A DNA stretch of 64,000 nucleotides, from positions 3,534,001-3,598,000 of the forward strand of contig NC_003076.8 of the NCBI RefSeq assembly GCF_000001735.4, given 5' to 3'. This stretch comes from Arabidopsis thaliana (Eukaryota > Streptophyta > Magnoliopsida > Brassicales > Brassicaceae). A program made the position numbers and the translations under genes. Positions 1 through 12,624 of this stretch are shown one piece after another. How positions within the stretch are numbered: the first letter of the stretch is position 1; the number at the start of each line of letters is the position of its first letter. The notes below the pieces were generated by a model, which worked only from the letters and a program-made list of their open reading frames with translations, searched no databases and had not been told where the DNA came from.

Positions 1-71
1 TTTTGCTTCTTTGTATGATTTTTTTTTTGGTAAAGACCATTTTATGAAGATCTGAAAATGTGTTTTGACAG

Positions 72-1221
72 TGATCTGGAGTTGAAACCTGTTGGAAAAT
101 TGGATGTGAAGGTTGTGCAAGCAAAGGACTTAGCTAACAAAGACATGATTGGAAAATCTGATCCTTACGCTATTGTATTCATTCGCCCTTTGCCTGACAG
201 AACCAAAAAGACCAAAACTATTGTAAGATTTTCCCTCTAAACAGATTCCACTATCTTTCTCTTACTGATTTGGATTGTGCATACCTCTCTTGGTAATTCT
301 TTTTAATGTCATTTAGAGTAACTCGTTGAATCCGATTTGGAATGAACATTTTGAGTTCATTGTGGAAGATGTCTCAACTCAACATTTGACAGTAAGAGTC
401 TTTGACGACGAAGGAGTTGGATCTTCTCAGCTTATTGGGGCTGCTCAAGTACCGTTAAATGAACTCGTACCCGGGAAAGTTAAAGATATTTGGTTGAAGT
501 TAGTCAAGGATTTAGAGATCCAAAGGGATACAAAAAATAGGGGTCAGGTTAGTATTTCCTCCTATCATAACTATTGTTTCCATATTCATAACACAATGTA
601 GAAAAATATAACATATCCATTTTAGTTAGGACTATAAAAGATATATTTGTGGTGATATAGGTGCAGTTGGAGCTCTTATATTGTCCCTTAGGCAAAGAAG
701 GCGGATTGAAGAACCCGTTTAACCCGGACTACTCATTGACCATTTTAGAGAAGGTACTGAAGCCGGAAAGCGAGGATTCGGATGCCACGGATATGAAAAA
801 ACTGGTGACCTCGAAGAAAAAAGATGTGATAGTGAGAGGAGTGTTGTCTGTGACAGTGGTGGCAGCTGAAGACTTACCAGCTGTAGATTTTATGGGAAAA
901 GCAGATGCATTTGTGGTAATCACATTGAAGAAATCAGAAACGAAATCCAAGACAAGGGTAGTACCGGATAGCTTGAATCCGGTTTGGAACCAGACGTTTG
1001 ATTTTGTAGTGGAAGATGCTTTGCATGATCTATTGACGCTTGAAGTATGGGACCATGACAAATTTGGCAAGGACAAGATAGGGAGAGTGATAATGACATT
1101 GACGCGAGTGATGTTAGAAGGAGAGTTTCAAGAGTGGTTTGAGTTAGATGGAGCTAAATCAGGGAAGCTTTGTGTCCATCTTAAATGGACTCCTAGGCTT
1201 AAGCTCAGAGACGCCTCTTGA
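72..1221 (+). CDS. SYT4: Synaptotagmin-like C2 protein, 3' part (SYT4)
   Basis: This is the C-terminal part of a plant synaptotagmin; the 5' exons lie upstream of the window. Three exons are visible: 72-222, 317-547 and 661-1221, joined in frame at GT/AG sites and ending with TGA. The encoded part holds two tandem C2 domains. C2A spans the first two exons and has acidic loop residues in DMIGKSDPYA and FDDEG. C2B lies in the last exon, with VDFMGKADAF and WDHDKFGKDK. In the family, C2 domains bind phospholipids, often with calcium, and the missing N-terminus carries a membrane anchor and SMP domain for ER-plasma membrane contacts. The length and sequence fit Arabidopsis SYT4, recalled not searched. 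The 3' UTR runs to roughly 1440. Confidence 0.93.
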
Positions 1222-2425
1222 TCATTCTATCTTCTACTCTCAACACATTACTTTGCTTATTTTTTGTTTTTTGTTGTATAGTGTGCTGATGTTTGTTACT
1301 TCTTGTCAATTGTTATCCTTTCTTCCTTGCCTTAGAAGAAACCAATATAAGTATTAAATATACACTTTTTCTGTTTATATTCATTTTACTCACTTTACCT
1401 TCATTTGATTCGTAATTGTGAATGAATTTGTACTGAACTGATATTGGTTTTGGCCTTCAGGGGTGACCTTCTTTTCCTTTTAAACTCTCCTACTTTAGAT
1501 GATCATAATTAGCAGCAGCATGAACAAATATTGTCAAATAAAGGAAAAGTAATTATTTTGTGACTGACATATTTCTGTATTTTTTAATTAATAAAATTAA
1601 AACACTAATACTAACGAATGACGTCAACATATTTATGATAATCAATAAATGATAGATACTTTAAAATGATAATCAATAATTTACCGAGTAGTTTTCTACC
1701 GACATTCATATTAAAAGCTTGTAAGTTGATAATATCTGATTTTGAGGGGGTTACGTGGGTTCGTGGTCGTGAAGATTATAATAAAATTGTAGACAGCTGC
1801 TCACTGTATTATTATTATTTTTTGTTAAAGAACAGAAAATTTGGTCAGTGTGTTATAATATTCGTTCGTCTAAATAACTTCTTTATGCTCTTTTGATTAT
1901 TCTATATGCTAATTATGGTCTAGAGTTTGCCAAATGTCAATCACTCACTGCGCAGCTGCGCTTGTTATAGTATCAATTAGTCGTTTGAGAAGACTCATAC
2001 CGAAAAATTCATAAACAAATCGTTACGAATCTTCCAGTGTTACGTGACTCGTCGTAATTTTGACACCTCACGCTTTTTTAATACTAAACAATTATGTTTC
2101 TAATAATAAAGATATGACAAAATCGGATATTCCCTCAGTAATTAATTCAGATAGTCAAATATCTAATTAAGGGTCATTTAATTGGGTTATAAAAAAGAAA
2201 GAAAAGGAAGAGACACTTTTTCACAAATCGCCAAATCACCTCTTTCCCTCTCCTTCTTCTTCGTCTCTCTCGTTCGTTTTCTAGAAACCTGTCATCCTCT
2301 TCCATCTCCAGATCACAACACTAACTATCATCACTTTTGTATATCCGATTCCTGATTCACCAGTTTTTGTAGAGAGATTGGTTTCTGCTTTCTCCAGATC
2401 GTTGAGTTCGGGAGAGCGAACACCA
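1222..2425. other. Intergenic: SYT4 3' UTR and SPS2F promoter/5' UTR
   Basis: The left part is the SYT4 3' UTR. The middle is AT-rich and has no supported gene; the open frame near 1666-1896 lacks any recognisable domain. A perfect 12-bp palindrome, GCGCAGCTGCGC, sits at 1950-1961. A pyrimidine-rich leader (CTCTTTCCCTCTCC and similar, about 2230-2300) marks the probable SPS2F 5' UTR. Confidence 0.6.
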
Positions 2426-5400
2426 ATGGTGGGAAACGACTGGGTGAATAGTTACCTGGAGGCGATTCTCGCAGCCGAACCTGGAATCGCCAATTCCAAA
2501 CCGCCTGGAACCGGCGATTCCAAATCGTCTCTTCTGCTGAGAGAGCGTGGCCATTTCAGTCCCACTCGTTATTTCGTTGAAGAGGTTATCACAGGCTTTG
2601 ATGAGACTGATCTTCACCGTTCCTGGGTTCAGGTATACCTCTTCGCTTTGGATTTATTCCTTTTCGTTTCCGTTTTTGATGTTTCCTGACAACTTTCCGA
2701 TTGATTTGTTATTGATCCAAAGGCTGCTGCAACCAGGAGTCCGCAAGAGCGTAACACAAGGTTGGAGAATTTGTGCTGGAGGATCTGGAATTTGGCTCGC
2801 CAGAAGAAGCAGGTTCGTGATTTCGTTTTAGGATCGTTTGCTTCTAGCTTGATCGTTATCTTTCTGGATCTTGTGCTATGAAGATTACTGGATTTGGAAT
2901 CTGTTTTGAGTTAATGATTGTGTAATGTTTACTTAGGTTGAAGGGAAGAATGCTAAGCGTGAAGCTAAAAGGGAGCGTGAGCGTGAGAAAGCAAGGAGGG
3001 AAGTAACTGCTGAAATGTCTGAAGATTTCTCTGAAGGAGAGAAGGCAGATTTGCCTGGTGAAATCCCAACTCCTAGTGATAACAACACCAAAGGAAGAAT
3101 GTCTCGGATTAGTTCTGTTGATGTCTTTGAGAATTGGTTTGCTCAACACAAAGAGAAAAAGCTTTACATCGTGTTAATAAGGTACAGGCCATTACTTGAG
3201 AATTTGTGTGTTTGTAGTTGGTATAAGTTTGTTTCACATGGTGGTGAATAATGGTAGAAATTGTCTTGCAGTCTTCATGGTTTGATACGTGGTGAAAACA
3301 TGGAGCTTGGTCGCGATTCTGATACTGGTGGCCAGGTATACTTCTACCTACAAGCGTTTTTTTTGTTTTTGAGTTTTAAAATTTCTCAATTCACACATGT
3401 ATGAAACGACTTATGTACTCAGGTGAAGTATGTTGTGGAACTTGCAAGGGCATTAGGCTCAATGCCAGGAGTCTATCGTGTTGATTTGTTGACCAGACAG
3501 GTCACCGCGCCAGATGTGGATTCCAGCTACTCTGAACCGTCTGAGATGTTAAATCCTATAGACACAGATATAGAGCAGGAGAATGGAGAGAGTAGTGGCG
3601 CTTATATAATCCGTATTCCTTTTGGCCCGAAAGATAAATATGTACCAAAAGAGCTCCTCTGGCCTCATATCCCTGAATTTGTTGATAGGGCACTTAGCCA
3701 TATTATGCAGATTTCAAAGGTTCTTGGTGAGCAAATTGGTGGTGGACAACAAGTATGGCCAGTTTCTATTCACGGGCATTATGCAGATGCTGGTGATTCC
3801 ACTGCTCTTTTATCTGGGGCTCTGAATGTACCAATGGTTTTTACTGGGCATTCTCTTGGTCGTGATAAGCTTGAGCAACTCCTGAAACAAGGACGGCCAA
3901 AAGAAGAAATCAATTCCAACTACAAGATATGGAGACGGATAGAGGCAGAGGAGTTATGTCTTGATGCTTCTGAGATTGTCATAACTAGTACAAGGCAAGA
4001 GGTAGACGAGCAATGGCGCCTTTATGATGGTTTTGATCCGGTTTTGGAGCGAAAACTCAGAGCAAGAATGAAAAGGGGTGTGAGTTGTCTAGGCAGATTT
4101 ATGCCTCGCATGGTTGTAAGTATCATCTCTGTCCTCTCTGATCATCTTATTTTCCACTCTAGGACTTATACGTGAGAATGTCTTTATATCATGACTCATG
4201 AGTAGCCTTGTCATGTGATCCTAGGTTATTCCTCCAGGAATGGAATTTCATCACATTGTACCACATGATGTGGATGCAGATGGAGATGATGAAAATCCAC
4301 AAACTGCTGATCCACCAATTTGGTCTGAGGTAATCTTATCTTCAAATCATAGCCTATTTCCTTTTTCTTTAGTCAAAGGTTTTACATTTTCTATATTTGT
4401 TTTATCGGTACCTTTAAACTTACTACGAACTCTTCACTTGGGCAGATTATGCGCTTCTTCTCTAACCCGCGCAAGCCTATGATTCTCGCTCTTGCTCGGC
4501 CAGACCCTAAAAAGAACTTGGTTACTCTAGTCAAAGCCTTTGGAGAATGCCGTCCATTACGGGAGCTTGCGAACCTTGTAAGTCTTGCAGTTATTCTTTT
4601 TAGAATCATGATCTCCAACTAATTTATTGGAAGTGTGTTTCACTTTTTTCATTTCTTCTTTCACTATCTTCGATTGCAGACATTGATAATGGGAAATCGA
4701 AATGATATTGATGAGTTGTCCTCCACGAATTCCTCTGTGCTGCTCTCAATTCTGAAGCTAATAGACAAGTACGACTTATACGGTCAAGTGGCAATGCCTA
4801 AGCATCACCAACAATCTGATGTGCCTGAAATTTACCGTTTGGCAGCCAAAACAAAGGTAGTGGTCAAACATGATTACTTTTCTCCTCTATGCTCACATGA
4901 GTCCCAGTATTTTCTTTTTTGATCTCTTATAGGACATGTACTCTTCATAAATTATTTGTAGTGCTCATTCAATAATTGTTCCCATATTAAAATGCATAGG
5001 ATCATAGCATGTGTTTTGCCTCCATTTCTGTGATACAGTTTAGTTCCTTGCATTGTTTATCCGCCTTATGTTAAACCTTCTTTTCCAGGGAGTATTTATA
5101 AATCCAGCGTTCATCGAACCATTTGGACTGACTCTAATCGAGGTATTTATCATTTATTCTCTTTTCAGCGCTCTATTCATTCCAGGGTCTCTTATTAATT
5201 AACACGCACTGTATCTAACAGGCAGGAGCTCATGGGCTCCCCACTGTTGCAACAATTAATGGAGGACCTGTCGATATACATCGGGTTTGTCTCTTTTCAT
5301 ATTTTAATAGAAAATATGCACTATACAATCATTGCAGAGCCTATGCTGAATTGCTGATATTTGCTACTAACTTGTAGGTTCTTGACAATGGTCTTCTAGT

Positions 5401-6901
5401 TGATCCTCATGATCAGCAAGCTATAGCTGATGCGCTCCTGAAACTAGTTTCTGACAGACAGCTATGGGGAAGATGCAGACAAAATGGCCTAAATAACATT
5501 CACCTGTTTTCATGGCCAGAGCACTGCAAAACATATTTGGCTCGGATAGCTTCGTGCAAGCAAAGACATCCTAAATGGCAGAGAGTTGAGTTTGAGAACT
5601 CAGACTCCGATTCACCCAGCGACTCTCTTAGAGATATAAATGACATCTCCTTGAATCTAAAACTTTCCTTAGATGGCGAAAAGAGTGGAAGTAACAATGG
5701 TGTAGATACTAACTTAGATGCTGAAGACAGAGCTGCTGAACGTAAAGCTGAGGTAGAGAAAGCTGTTTCAACCTTGGCACAAAAGAGCAAACCAACAGAG
5801 AAATTTGATTCCAAGATGCCTACTTTGAAAAGACGGAAAAATATATTTGTCATTTCTGTGGACTGTAGCGCAACCTCAGATCTTCTTGCAGTGGTGAAAA
5901 CAGTTATTGATGCTGCAGGAAGAGGCAGTTCAACAGGATTCATTCTCTCAACCTCAATGACAATATCTGAGACTCACACAGCACTGCTTTCAGGAGGGTT
6001 GAAACCACAAGATTTTGATGCTGTTATTTGCAGCAGTGGAAGTGAACTCTACTTCACGTCCTCTGGTTCAGAGGATAAGACCGCACTTCCTTATACACTC
6101 GATGCAGATTACCATTCCCATATAGAATTCCGCTGGGGTGGAGAGAGCTTGAGGAAGACTTTGATCCGTTGGATTAGTTCTGTTGAAGAGAAGAAAAAGA
6201 CGAAAAAAGGAGAGATTTTAGTTGAAGACGAGTCTTCTTCTACCAACTATTGCCTATCCTTCAAAGTGAAAGATCCCGCTTTGGTAAATTCACCCTCCTC
6301 AAGTCTATATAGTTTTTGTTCGTCCTAAAACATTGATTTTCTGTTTGTACCTTCTGATATCAATTTTATTTTATTCAATCTCTGCAGATGCCTCCAATGA
6401 AAGAGCTGAGGAAATTGATGAGAAATCAAGCATTACGTTGCAATGCAGTTTACTGCCAAAATGGAGCTAGGCTTAATGTAATCCCTGTTCTTGCATCACG
6501 ATCTCAGGCCCTTAGGTAAATTTTCCATCATAAACCATTATATCTACGCATCATCAAGTTTTCACTTTCTTGGATTTGAGCTCTCACTGATCGTAGTGCA
6601 TTTGTATTCCTCTGTTTTCAGGTATTTGCTAGTGCGATGGGGCATTGACTTATCGAACATGGTGGTGTTCGTGGGAGATTCAGGTGACACGGATTACGAA
6701 GGCTTGCTTGGAGGAATTCACAAAACAGTGATACTTAAAGGCTTAGCCAGTGACTTGCGTGAGCAACCCGGCAACAGAAGCTACCCAATGGAGGATGTGA
6801 CTCCACTGAACAGTCCCAACATCACCGAGGCTAAAGAATGTGGTCGTGACGCCATTAAGGTCGCTCTAGAGAAGCTTGGGATCAGTCTCCTCAAGCCTTG
6901 A
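2426..6901 (+). CDS. SPS2F: Sucrose-phosphate synthase (family A)
   Basis: The enzyme makes sucrose-6-phosphate from UDP-glucose and fructose-6-phosphate in the cytosol, the committed step of sucrose synthesis. Thirteen coding exons were assembled: 2426-2632, 2723-2812, 2937-3181, 3272-3335, 3423-4115, 4225-4329, 4446-4577, 4680-4856, 5089-5142, 5222-5284, 5378-6283, 6388-6515 and 6622-6901, giving 1047 residues. The N-terminal glycosyltransferase-B part has [20 protein letters not shown] and the EPFGLTLIE catalytic signature. A phosphatase-like C-terminal domain has lost most catalytic aspartates but keeps [27 protein letters not shown] matches the light/dark regulatory serine region known from spinach SPS. 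The ATG at 2426 is chosen because [15 protein letters not shown] is the typical family start. A poly(A) signal AATAAA is at 6927. Naming as SPS2F/KNS2 rests on gene neighbourhood. Confidence 0.96.
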
Positions 6902-8319
6902 GGACTGAGGCTGTTTTTTTTTTCTCAATAAAAGAAGTTTTTGTTGGACCAATACGCGATATTGCTAATTGATAATCATAACGGCCAACAAAGTGCAATA
7001 TACTAATAAGATTGTCGCCAAGTACAAATTTTTGTGTTTCACTTTTTTGGGTGATATATTAAAATAACCTTTGTATTATCAAAAATTCTCATATGCTTCC
7101 CCGATAGGATTGATGACATATGAAATCTTATGCATTAATCAGTATTAATTGTGGAAGAGCAAGTTCTAAGTGGTGCCTTTAGAAAGATTCATTTGGCCCT
7201 AAATTGAACTGATGATGTTTTAGTTGTTTGAAAAGAAAAATAGGTTTTAAAATTATTGGACTGTAAACGGTCTTGTCTTTCGTTTTTACCATCAACTTAT
7301 TTACCAATTTCAATGAATGTTGTTCCCAAGTATTACAAACTAGGAAAATATTAAAAGGTATAGTGATGTTCAACAAAAAAAGTACCAAAACCAGAAACAA
7401 GTAAACAGCAGTGTCTTGGTTTTTTGCTTGGGCAAAAAGTACGTGATGATGTAAGTCGTTAAAATAGTTGCCTTTTTGCTTTTTCCTTTTGTACACTTTG
7501 CTTGGGGCTTGTCTCTGATGATGTTATTTTTTCTTAAAAAGGCTTATTTCTAACAAAATTATACATTTGTTTTGTTTTTGAAATAAGAATATCAAGTGTA
7601 TAAATTTCACAGGATTATACACAAAAATGCAATGCACTTTTGGTCAAAGTTCAAAGTTTTGGTGAATACATAATACGTTTCGACTAAATTTTAATCATAT
7701 ATCCGTCTTATATTTACGTCTATATTAAGAGAAAACGTACAAATCTTCTACAATCTCGAGTTTGATGAGGGGAATAACTTTACACTTATTATCATAAGAT
7801 AATTGAGTTGAATGTAATTTATGATTTCCTTTTTTAATTTATATTAGGATAACCTCAGGAAAAATTTAAGCCAATATAATCTAGAATGAATAATTAAAAA
7901 AAAAAATTTTATTAGAAAACCGAAACCAAATCCAACCTAAACCATACCAAAAAAAAAACAAATTACACGAGAGTCATGTTTAATTTGCTTAATTCGTTGA
8001 CCAAGAAATAAATGAATTTTGTTAACCCAAAATATTCGAAACCGGATTAGACGGTCAAAGAGTGACACACATATAAATCGAAGAGTATGGGAAGTAAATA
8101 AAAATAAAAATAAAGAAGAAGAGAGTAAATAATAAAAACCTCACTACAGAGAAATTGATTAAACAAACAAACAAACAACCCTAAAATTCATCATCAAAAT
8201 CATCTCTTTTTTTCTTCTTGAGATATTCTTCTTTTCATCTGTAAAAACCAAAAAACCAACCCTAATTAAATTACACCTTGAAGAAGAAGAAAGAAAGATC
8301 GATCCTAATTATTACTTTC
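6902..8319. other. Intergenic: SPS2F 3' UTR and GT47 gene promoter
   Basis: AT-rich DNA without a supported gene. The SPS2F poly(A) signal is at 6927. A TATA box (ATATAAAT, 8071-8078) lies about 240 bases before the next start codon and is followed by a leader with AAAC repeats near 8165. An antisense open frame at 7179-7496 is low-complexity and was not accepted. Confidence 0.6.
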
Positions 8320-10724
8320 ATGGCGGATCTGACTTGTACGACACCGTTTTTGCTCTATCCATCACTCGTTATCATTCTCTTCTTCTACTCCATTAACCAC
8401 CATAACCAAATATTCTCATCCGTCGTTGATGATGATCCTTCTTGTCGTCTCTCGTCTTCTCCACAAGCTGTTTTCTCTTCCTTCAGAATCTTCCCTTTTC
8501 GTTCTTCATCGTCTTGTCTCAATATCACTTCCAACAACAATGTACATTAATTTCTCTTCTTTTTATTTGTTACATCCTTTAATTTCTTCATATATATGTT
8601 TAGTTTCTTTATTTTATTTTTGTTGGCTTCTAGGTTTGAGGAATTAGCTTAGGTACGAGGTGTTAAATTGTTATTTTCTATTAATTTATAATTAATGTTA
8701 AATTTGTTTTAAATTGGAAACAGTCGACGTCAGAAGTTGTGGTGGTAGAAGAAGTTGATGAAGCGGTGGAGAGGATTGAAGAAGGTTTGGCGATGGCTAG
8801 AGCCGCCATAAGGAAGGCCGGAGAAAAGAATCTCCGTCGTGATCGTGATCGGACGAATAATTCGGATGTGGGAGTCGTATCTAATGGATCTGTCTATCTC
8901 AATGCTTTTACTTTTCATCAGTTAAGACCTTTTCTTTCTCCTCACTTTTTTCCTATTTTTGCTTACTCTTTGAGTCTTTTCTCTCTCTAAATATATATAT
9001 AGTACATGATATTATACAAATATACAAATTGGTATATAGTGTAACAACATTGTTTAGTTTTGTCACTAGGTAATTTCCCTTGTTAGATTTGAGTCAGTAA
9101 ATCTTTTTTTAGTTAAATTCATGGGTTTCAATCACTTAAGTTAAAGAAAGGTTAGATTTGATGAAAAACTGGAGTATAAATAAATAATTGAAACTATGTA
9201 GGTAACTAGTAGGTACTCATTACGATCTGTACTTTTTTTTCCATGACTCCAAATGATCCTTAATAGAAATATGTGTCAACATCAAAATTCTATGTAACTT
9301 TCTATTTTTAGTAACCAACACACTACTAGTTTTGCAGTTTCAAGGTCCCTTTGTCCCTTTCTTTAGTTTTAAATATATATTTTAAATCAGGCACACTTTG
9401 TGGAAAGAGTAGTTTTCTCCATACTTTCTCTCCATCTCTCAACTTGACCTTTGCAAACACATCACTCACTTTGTTCTTACTTCTATGTTAAAAGGTTTAA
9501 AAGTCTCACATTATCACTCCATCTATATATGTAGACAAACACAAAGATATTTATGCAAATGATCACAGCATATGTAATGTTTTTTCTTTACACATGACAA
9601 TTAAACAGGAGTCACAAAGAGATGGAGAAGAGATTCAAGATATGGACATATAGAGAAGGAGAAGCTCCTCTGTTTCACAAGGGTCCACTCAACAACATTT
9701 ACGCCATTGAAGGCCAATTCATGGACGAGATCGAGAACGGAAACAGCCGTTTTAAGGCGGCTTCACCGGAGGAAGCCACTGTGTTCTACATCCCCGTAGG
9801 GATTGTCAATATCATACGCTTTGTCTATAGACCTTACACTAGCTATGCACGTGACCGTCTCCAAAACATTGTTAAAGACTACATCTCTCTCATCTCTAAC
9901 CGTTACCCTTACTGGAATCGCAGTCGCGGTGCTGATCACTTCTTCCTCTCCTGTCACGATTGGGTGAGTTTCAATTTATAACCATTTCTTGTTTCGTACG
10001 TAAACCATAGTAGCCTAACTCTAATTTTTCCTTTTTGTCTTCCTTGTTGTTCAAGGCACCTGATGTCTCAGCTGTGGATCCAGAATTATACAAGCATTTT
10101 ATAAGAGCTCTCTGCAATGCCAATTCCTCCGAAGGATTCACCCCAATGAGAGACGTTTCATTACCGGAAATCAACATTCCACACAGCCAATTAGGGTTTG
10201 TACACACCGGAGAACCGCCTCAAAACCGCAAACTCTTAGCATTCTTCGCGGGCGGTTCTCACGGAGATGTCCGAAAAATACTTTTCCAACACTGGAAAGA
10301 AAAAGACAAAGACGTCCTTGTCTACGAGAATCTCCCCAAAACCATGAACTACACGAAAATGATGGACAAGGCAAAGTTTTGTTTATGTCCTAGCGGTTGG
10401 GAAGTGGCGAGTCCGAGAATTGTCGAGTCACTTTACTCCGGCTGTGTTCCGGTCATCATAGCTGATTATTACGTCCTCCCGTTCAGCGACGTGTTGAATT
10501 GGAAGACATTCTCGGTTCATATTCCAATATCAAAGATGCCTGACATAAAGAAGATTCTAGAAGCAATAACAGAAGAAGAGTACTTGAATATGCAAAGAAG
10601 AGTGCTTGAGGTTCGGAAACACTTTGTCATAAACAGACCATCAAAGCCATATGATATGTTGCATATGATCATGCATTCTATTTGGTTACGGAGGCTTAAT
10701 GTTCGAATCCCTCTTTCACAGTGA
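8320..10724 (+). CDS. Exostosin-like glycosyltransferase (GT47)
   Basis: A type II membrane protein of the plant GT47 family, expected to add sugars to cell-wall polysaccharide or glycoprotein in the Golgi; the substrate cannot be told from sequence. Exons are 8320-8541, 8724-8920, 9609-9963 and 10056-10724, giving 480 residues. Residues about 10-25 ([15 protein letters not shown]) form an N-terminal membrane anchor, followed by a serine-rich stem. The exostosin domain starts near [19 protein letters not shown] and continues through [15 protein letters not shown] to [20 protein letters not shown], all family hallmarks. The third exon join rebuilds CAG from CA plus G, which fixes the splice site. 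In Arabidopsis this position is AT5G11130. Confidence 0.93.
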
Positions 10725-11342
10725 ACTACATATTGTAATACTCTTTTATATATAATACACATACATAATATAGGATCTTCAGAAACTATATAACAATGTC
10801 CCGTTCTTGATTTTCGATTAAAACAAGCCTCCAAAGTTTCGTTTGGGAATGGGACGTACAATTTTCATGGCCTACTTGTAATGGTTGGGAAGCCCAAAAA
10901 GGCCCATTTAGGATCATCATTTGAAAAAGATTTTTCGACGACTTTTAAACGTAGCTTCAGGCCTTCAGCCTAGGCCTTGTTTCTGACTCGTTCTAGTTTG
11001 ACACTTTCCTTTTTAAAATCCTTTTTGTTTTGTTCCTCTGGTTTGAGAAAATAGAATTTCCTAAAACAGAAAATGTTGACAAAGTCAAGAACGCGATCAT
11101 AGCGATGATCGTCGAGTCAAAGTCAGAATCGTTGCTAACTCCAATAAACAATAACATATCGTTAAAAATACAATACTCAAAGCCTTTGAAATAAACCTTT
11201 AAATAGATGGAAAGAGAGCAAGAGAACTTTATACTTTTCTCTCGAGCTTTCTTGTGACAAACAAAAAAAAACAAAAAGCTTTCTCTTTCTCGAACTCAAC
11301 TACTTTCTCCTTCTGTCTGTGTTTCTTAAGTAACAGACAGAG
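10725..11342. other. Intergenic: GT47 3' UTR and next promoter
   Basis: The first half is the GT47 3' UTR. Adjacent Site II-like elements (AGCCCA and GGCCCA) occur near 10890-10910. A possible TATA element (TTTAAATAG) lies near 11198 upstream of the pEARLI4-like gene. No gene was recognised. Confidence 0.55.
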
Positions 11343-12068
11343 ATGAGTTTATGTTCAGAGATCTCTCAACTTCATGTTCCTCATTGGAACAGTGCATACT
11401 CTGTTTTCAATGATGATAACGACAAAGACTCTGTTCTACTCTTCCCTGAGCTTCTTTTTTCTCCATTGAACAAGGCTCTTGTGATCACAACCTCTGATTC
11501 GTGGGACGTTGTCTCCGTCGGAGAATACAAAGTCAAAGCTAGTCTCTCCTCCACTCTTCAAAGCATTTTCGACAAGTATGGAGACATCACATCGAATTCC
11601 AAGCTCCAATCACTCTCCACACGAACATATCACCTCGAGACACTAGCGGAGGTTGTTATCGAACTCCAGTCAACGCCTCTACGTCGGTTATCTGAATCAC
11701 GGGCCACTGAGATTCTAGCAATCGTTGATGACATAGAAACGGCAAAGATCCGAGTAGGTTGGCTCCGGTCCGTTCTTGAGGAGGTTCTTGAAGCTACAAG
11801 GTATTTTGACAGATGCGAAATGGCAGTTATGGAGAAAAAGGCCGGCGAGCACCGTTTATTGCTTGCAAAGCAAGAAATGGAACTGAGTTTGAAGAAGCTT
11901 GCAGAGAAAGAGAAGGAGATGAAAGAGTTTAGGGAGAAATTAATGAAGACAACAGGGAAATTGGGTTCGCTGGAGATGAAACGGACGTGCCTTGATAAGA
12001 GATTAGTGTTTCTGAGATCTAAAGTCGAGAAGTTTCAAGGTCAATCTGTTTTTCAGGACATTTTGTGA
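11343..12068 (+). CDS. pEARLI4/phospholipase-like coiled-coil protein
   Basis: Single-exon gene of 241 residues. The C-terminal half is a long charged coiled coil (about residues 150-235, from MEKKAGEHRLLLAKQEMELS to KRLVFLRSKVEKF), which is the feature shared by plant proteins named pEARLI4 or phospholipase-like. No lipase catalytic motif is visible, so the phospholipase name should not be read as a function. The N-terminal part (about 45-110, VVSVGEYKVKASLSSTLQSI) is the conserved family block. It is convergent with VAMP713 on the opposite strand, with a 556-base gap. In Arabidopsis this position is AT5G11140. Confidence 0.85.
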   Translation: MSLCSEISQLHVPHWNSAYSVFNDDNDKDSVLLFPELLFSPLNKALVITTSDSWDVVSVGEYKVKASLSSTLQSIFDKYGDITSNSKLQSLSTRTYHLETLAEVVIELQSTPLRRLSESRATEILAIVDDIETAKIRVGWLRSVLEEVLEATRYFDRCEMAVMEKKAGEHRLLLAKQEMELSLKKLAEKEKEMKEFREKLMKTTGKLGSLEMKRTCLDKRLVFLRSKVEKFQGQSVFQDIL

Positions 12069-12624
12069 AGAAGTTTTTGTATTTCTTAATAGTCTTTTGC
12101 GTTTAGATTTTTTTTTGTATAGAGAGAACTCGTCTTTATTCGTTGAATGAAAAAACAGATTCTTTTTCATTTTGTTGACTTTTTTTCGATTCAGATTTGT
12201 TCAGATACAAAAAGATGAAAAACTTTCACCATAATATAAGTTGATTCAATTTTCGATTGAATATGTTAGTCAAACACCAAATTTCCATGTGGCCAATCTT
12301 CAGTTCTTCACCATGTGACTAGAACTTAATAAGTTGGAAAATTCTTCACAGATCAAGCAAAAGCTAAAAACGTCATCATTTAATACAACTTTTAACGCCG
12401 CAGCATAAATTGCAAACAGACAGGGGATGATCATTAACAGTGAAATATCACACTTACAAATAAATAATCGACTCTGTAATTCAAAGCAATAAGCAGAAGC
12501 TGAAATTGAAAGATCACATAAACACACATTTTAGACAAACGCATATAATCTCACATTCCAAAATCGAAGCAGAGTCTGATAATTCCCAAGAAGGGAAAGG
12601 TGAAGAAGATAAGAGAATGTCTTC
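12069..12624. other. Convergent 3' UTRs
   Basis: The space between the stop of the pEARLI4-like gene and the stop of VAMP713 on the other strand. It is AT-rich and holds the two 3' UTRs facing each other. No independent gene is seen. Confidence 0.6.

Noticed and set aside
729..1076. Antisense open frame across the SYT4 C2B exon
   Set aside because: It is the mirror of a well-conserved coding exon and encodes no recognisable domain.
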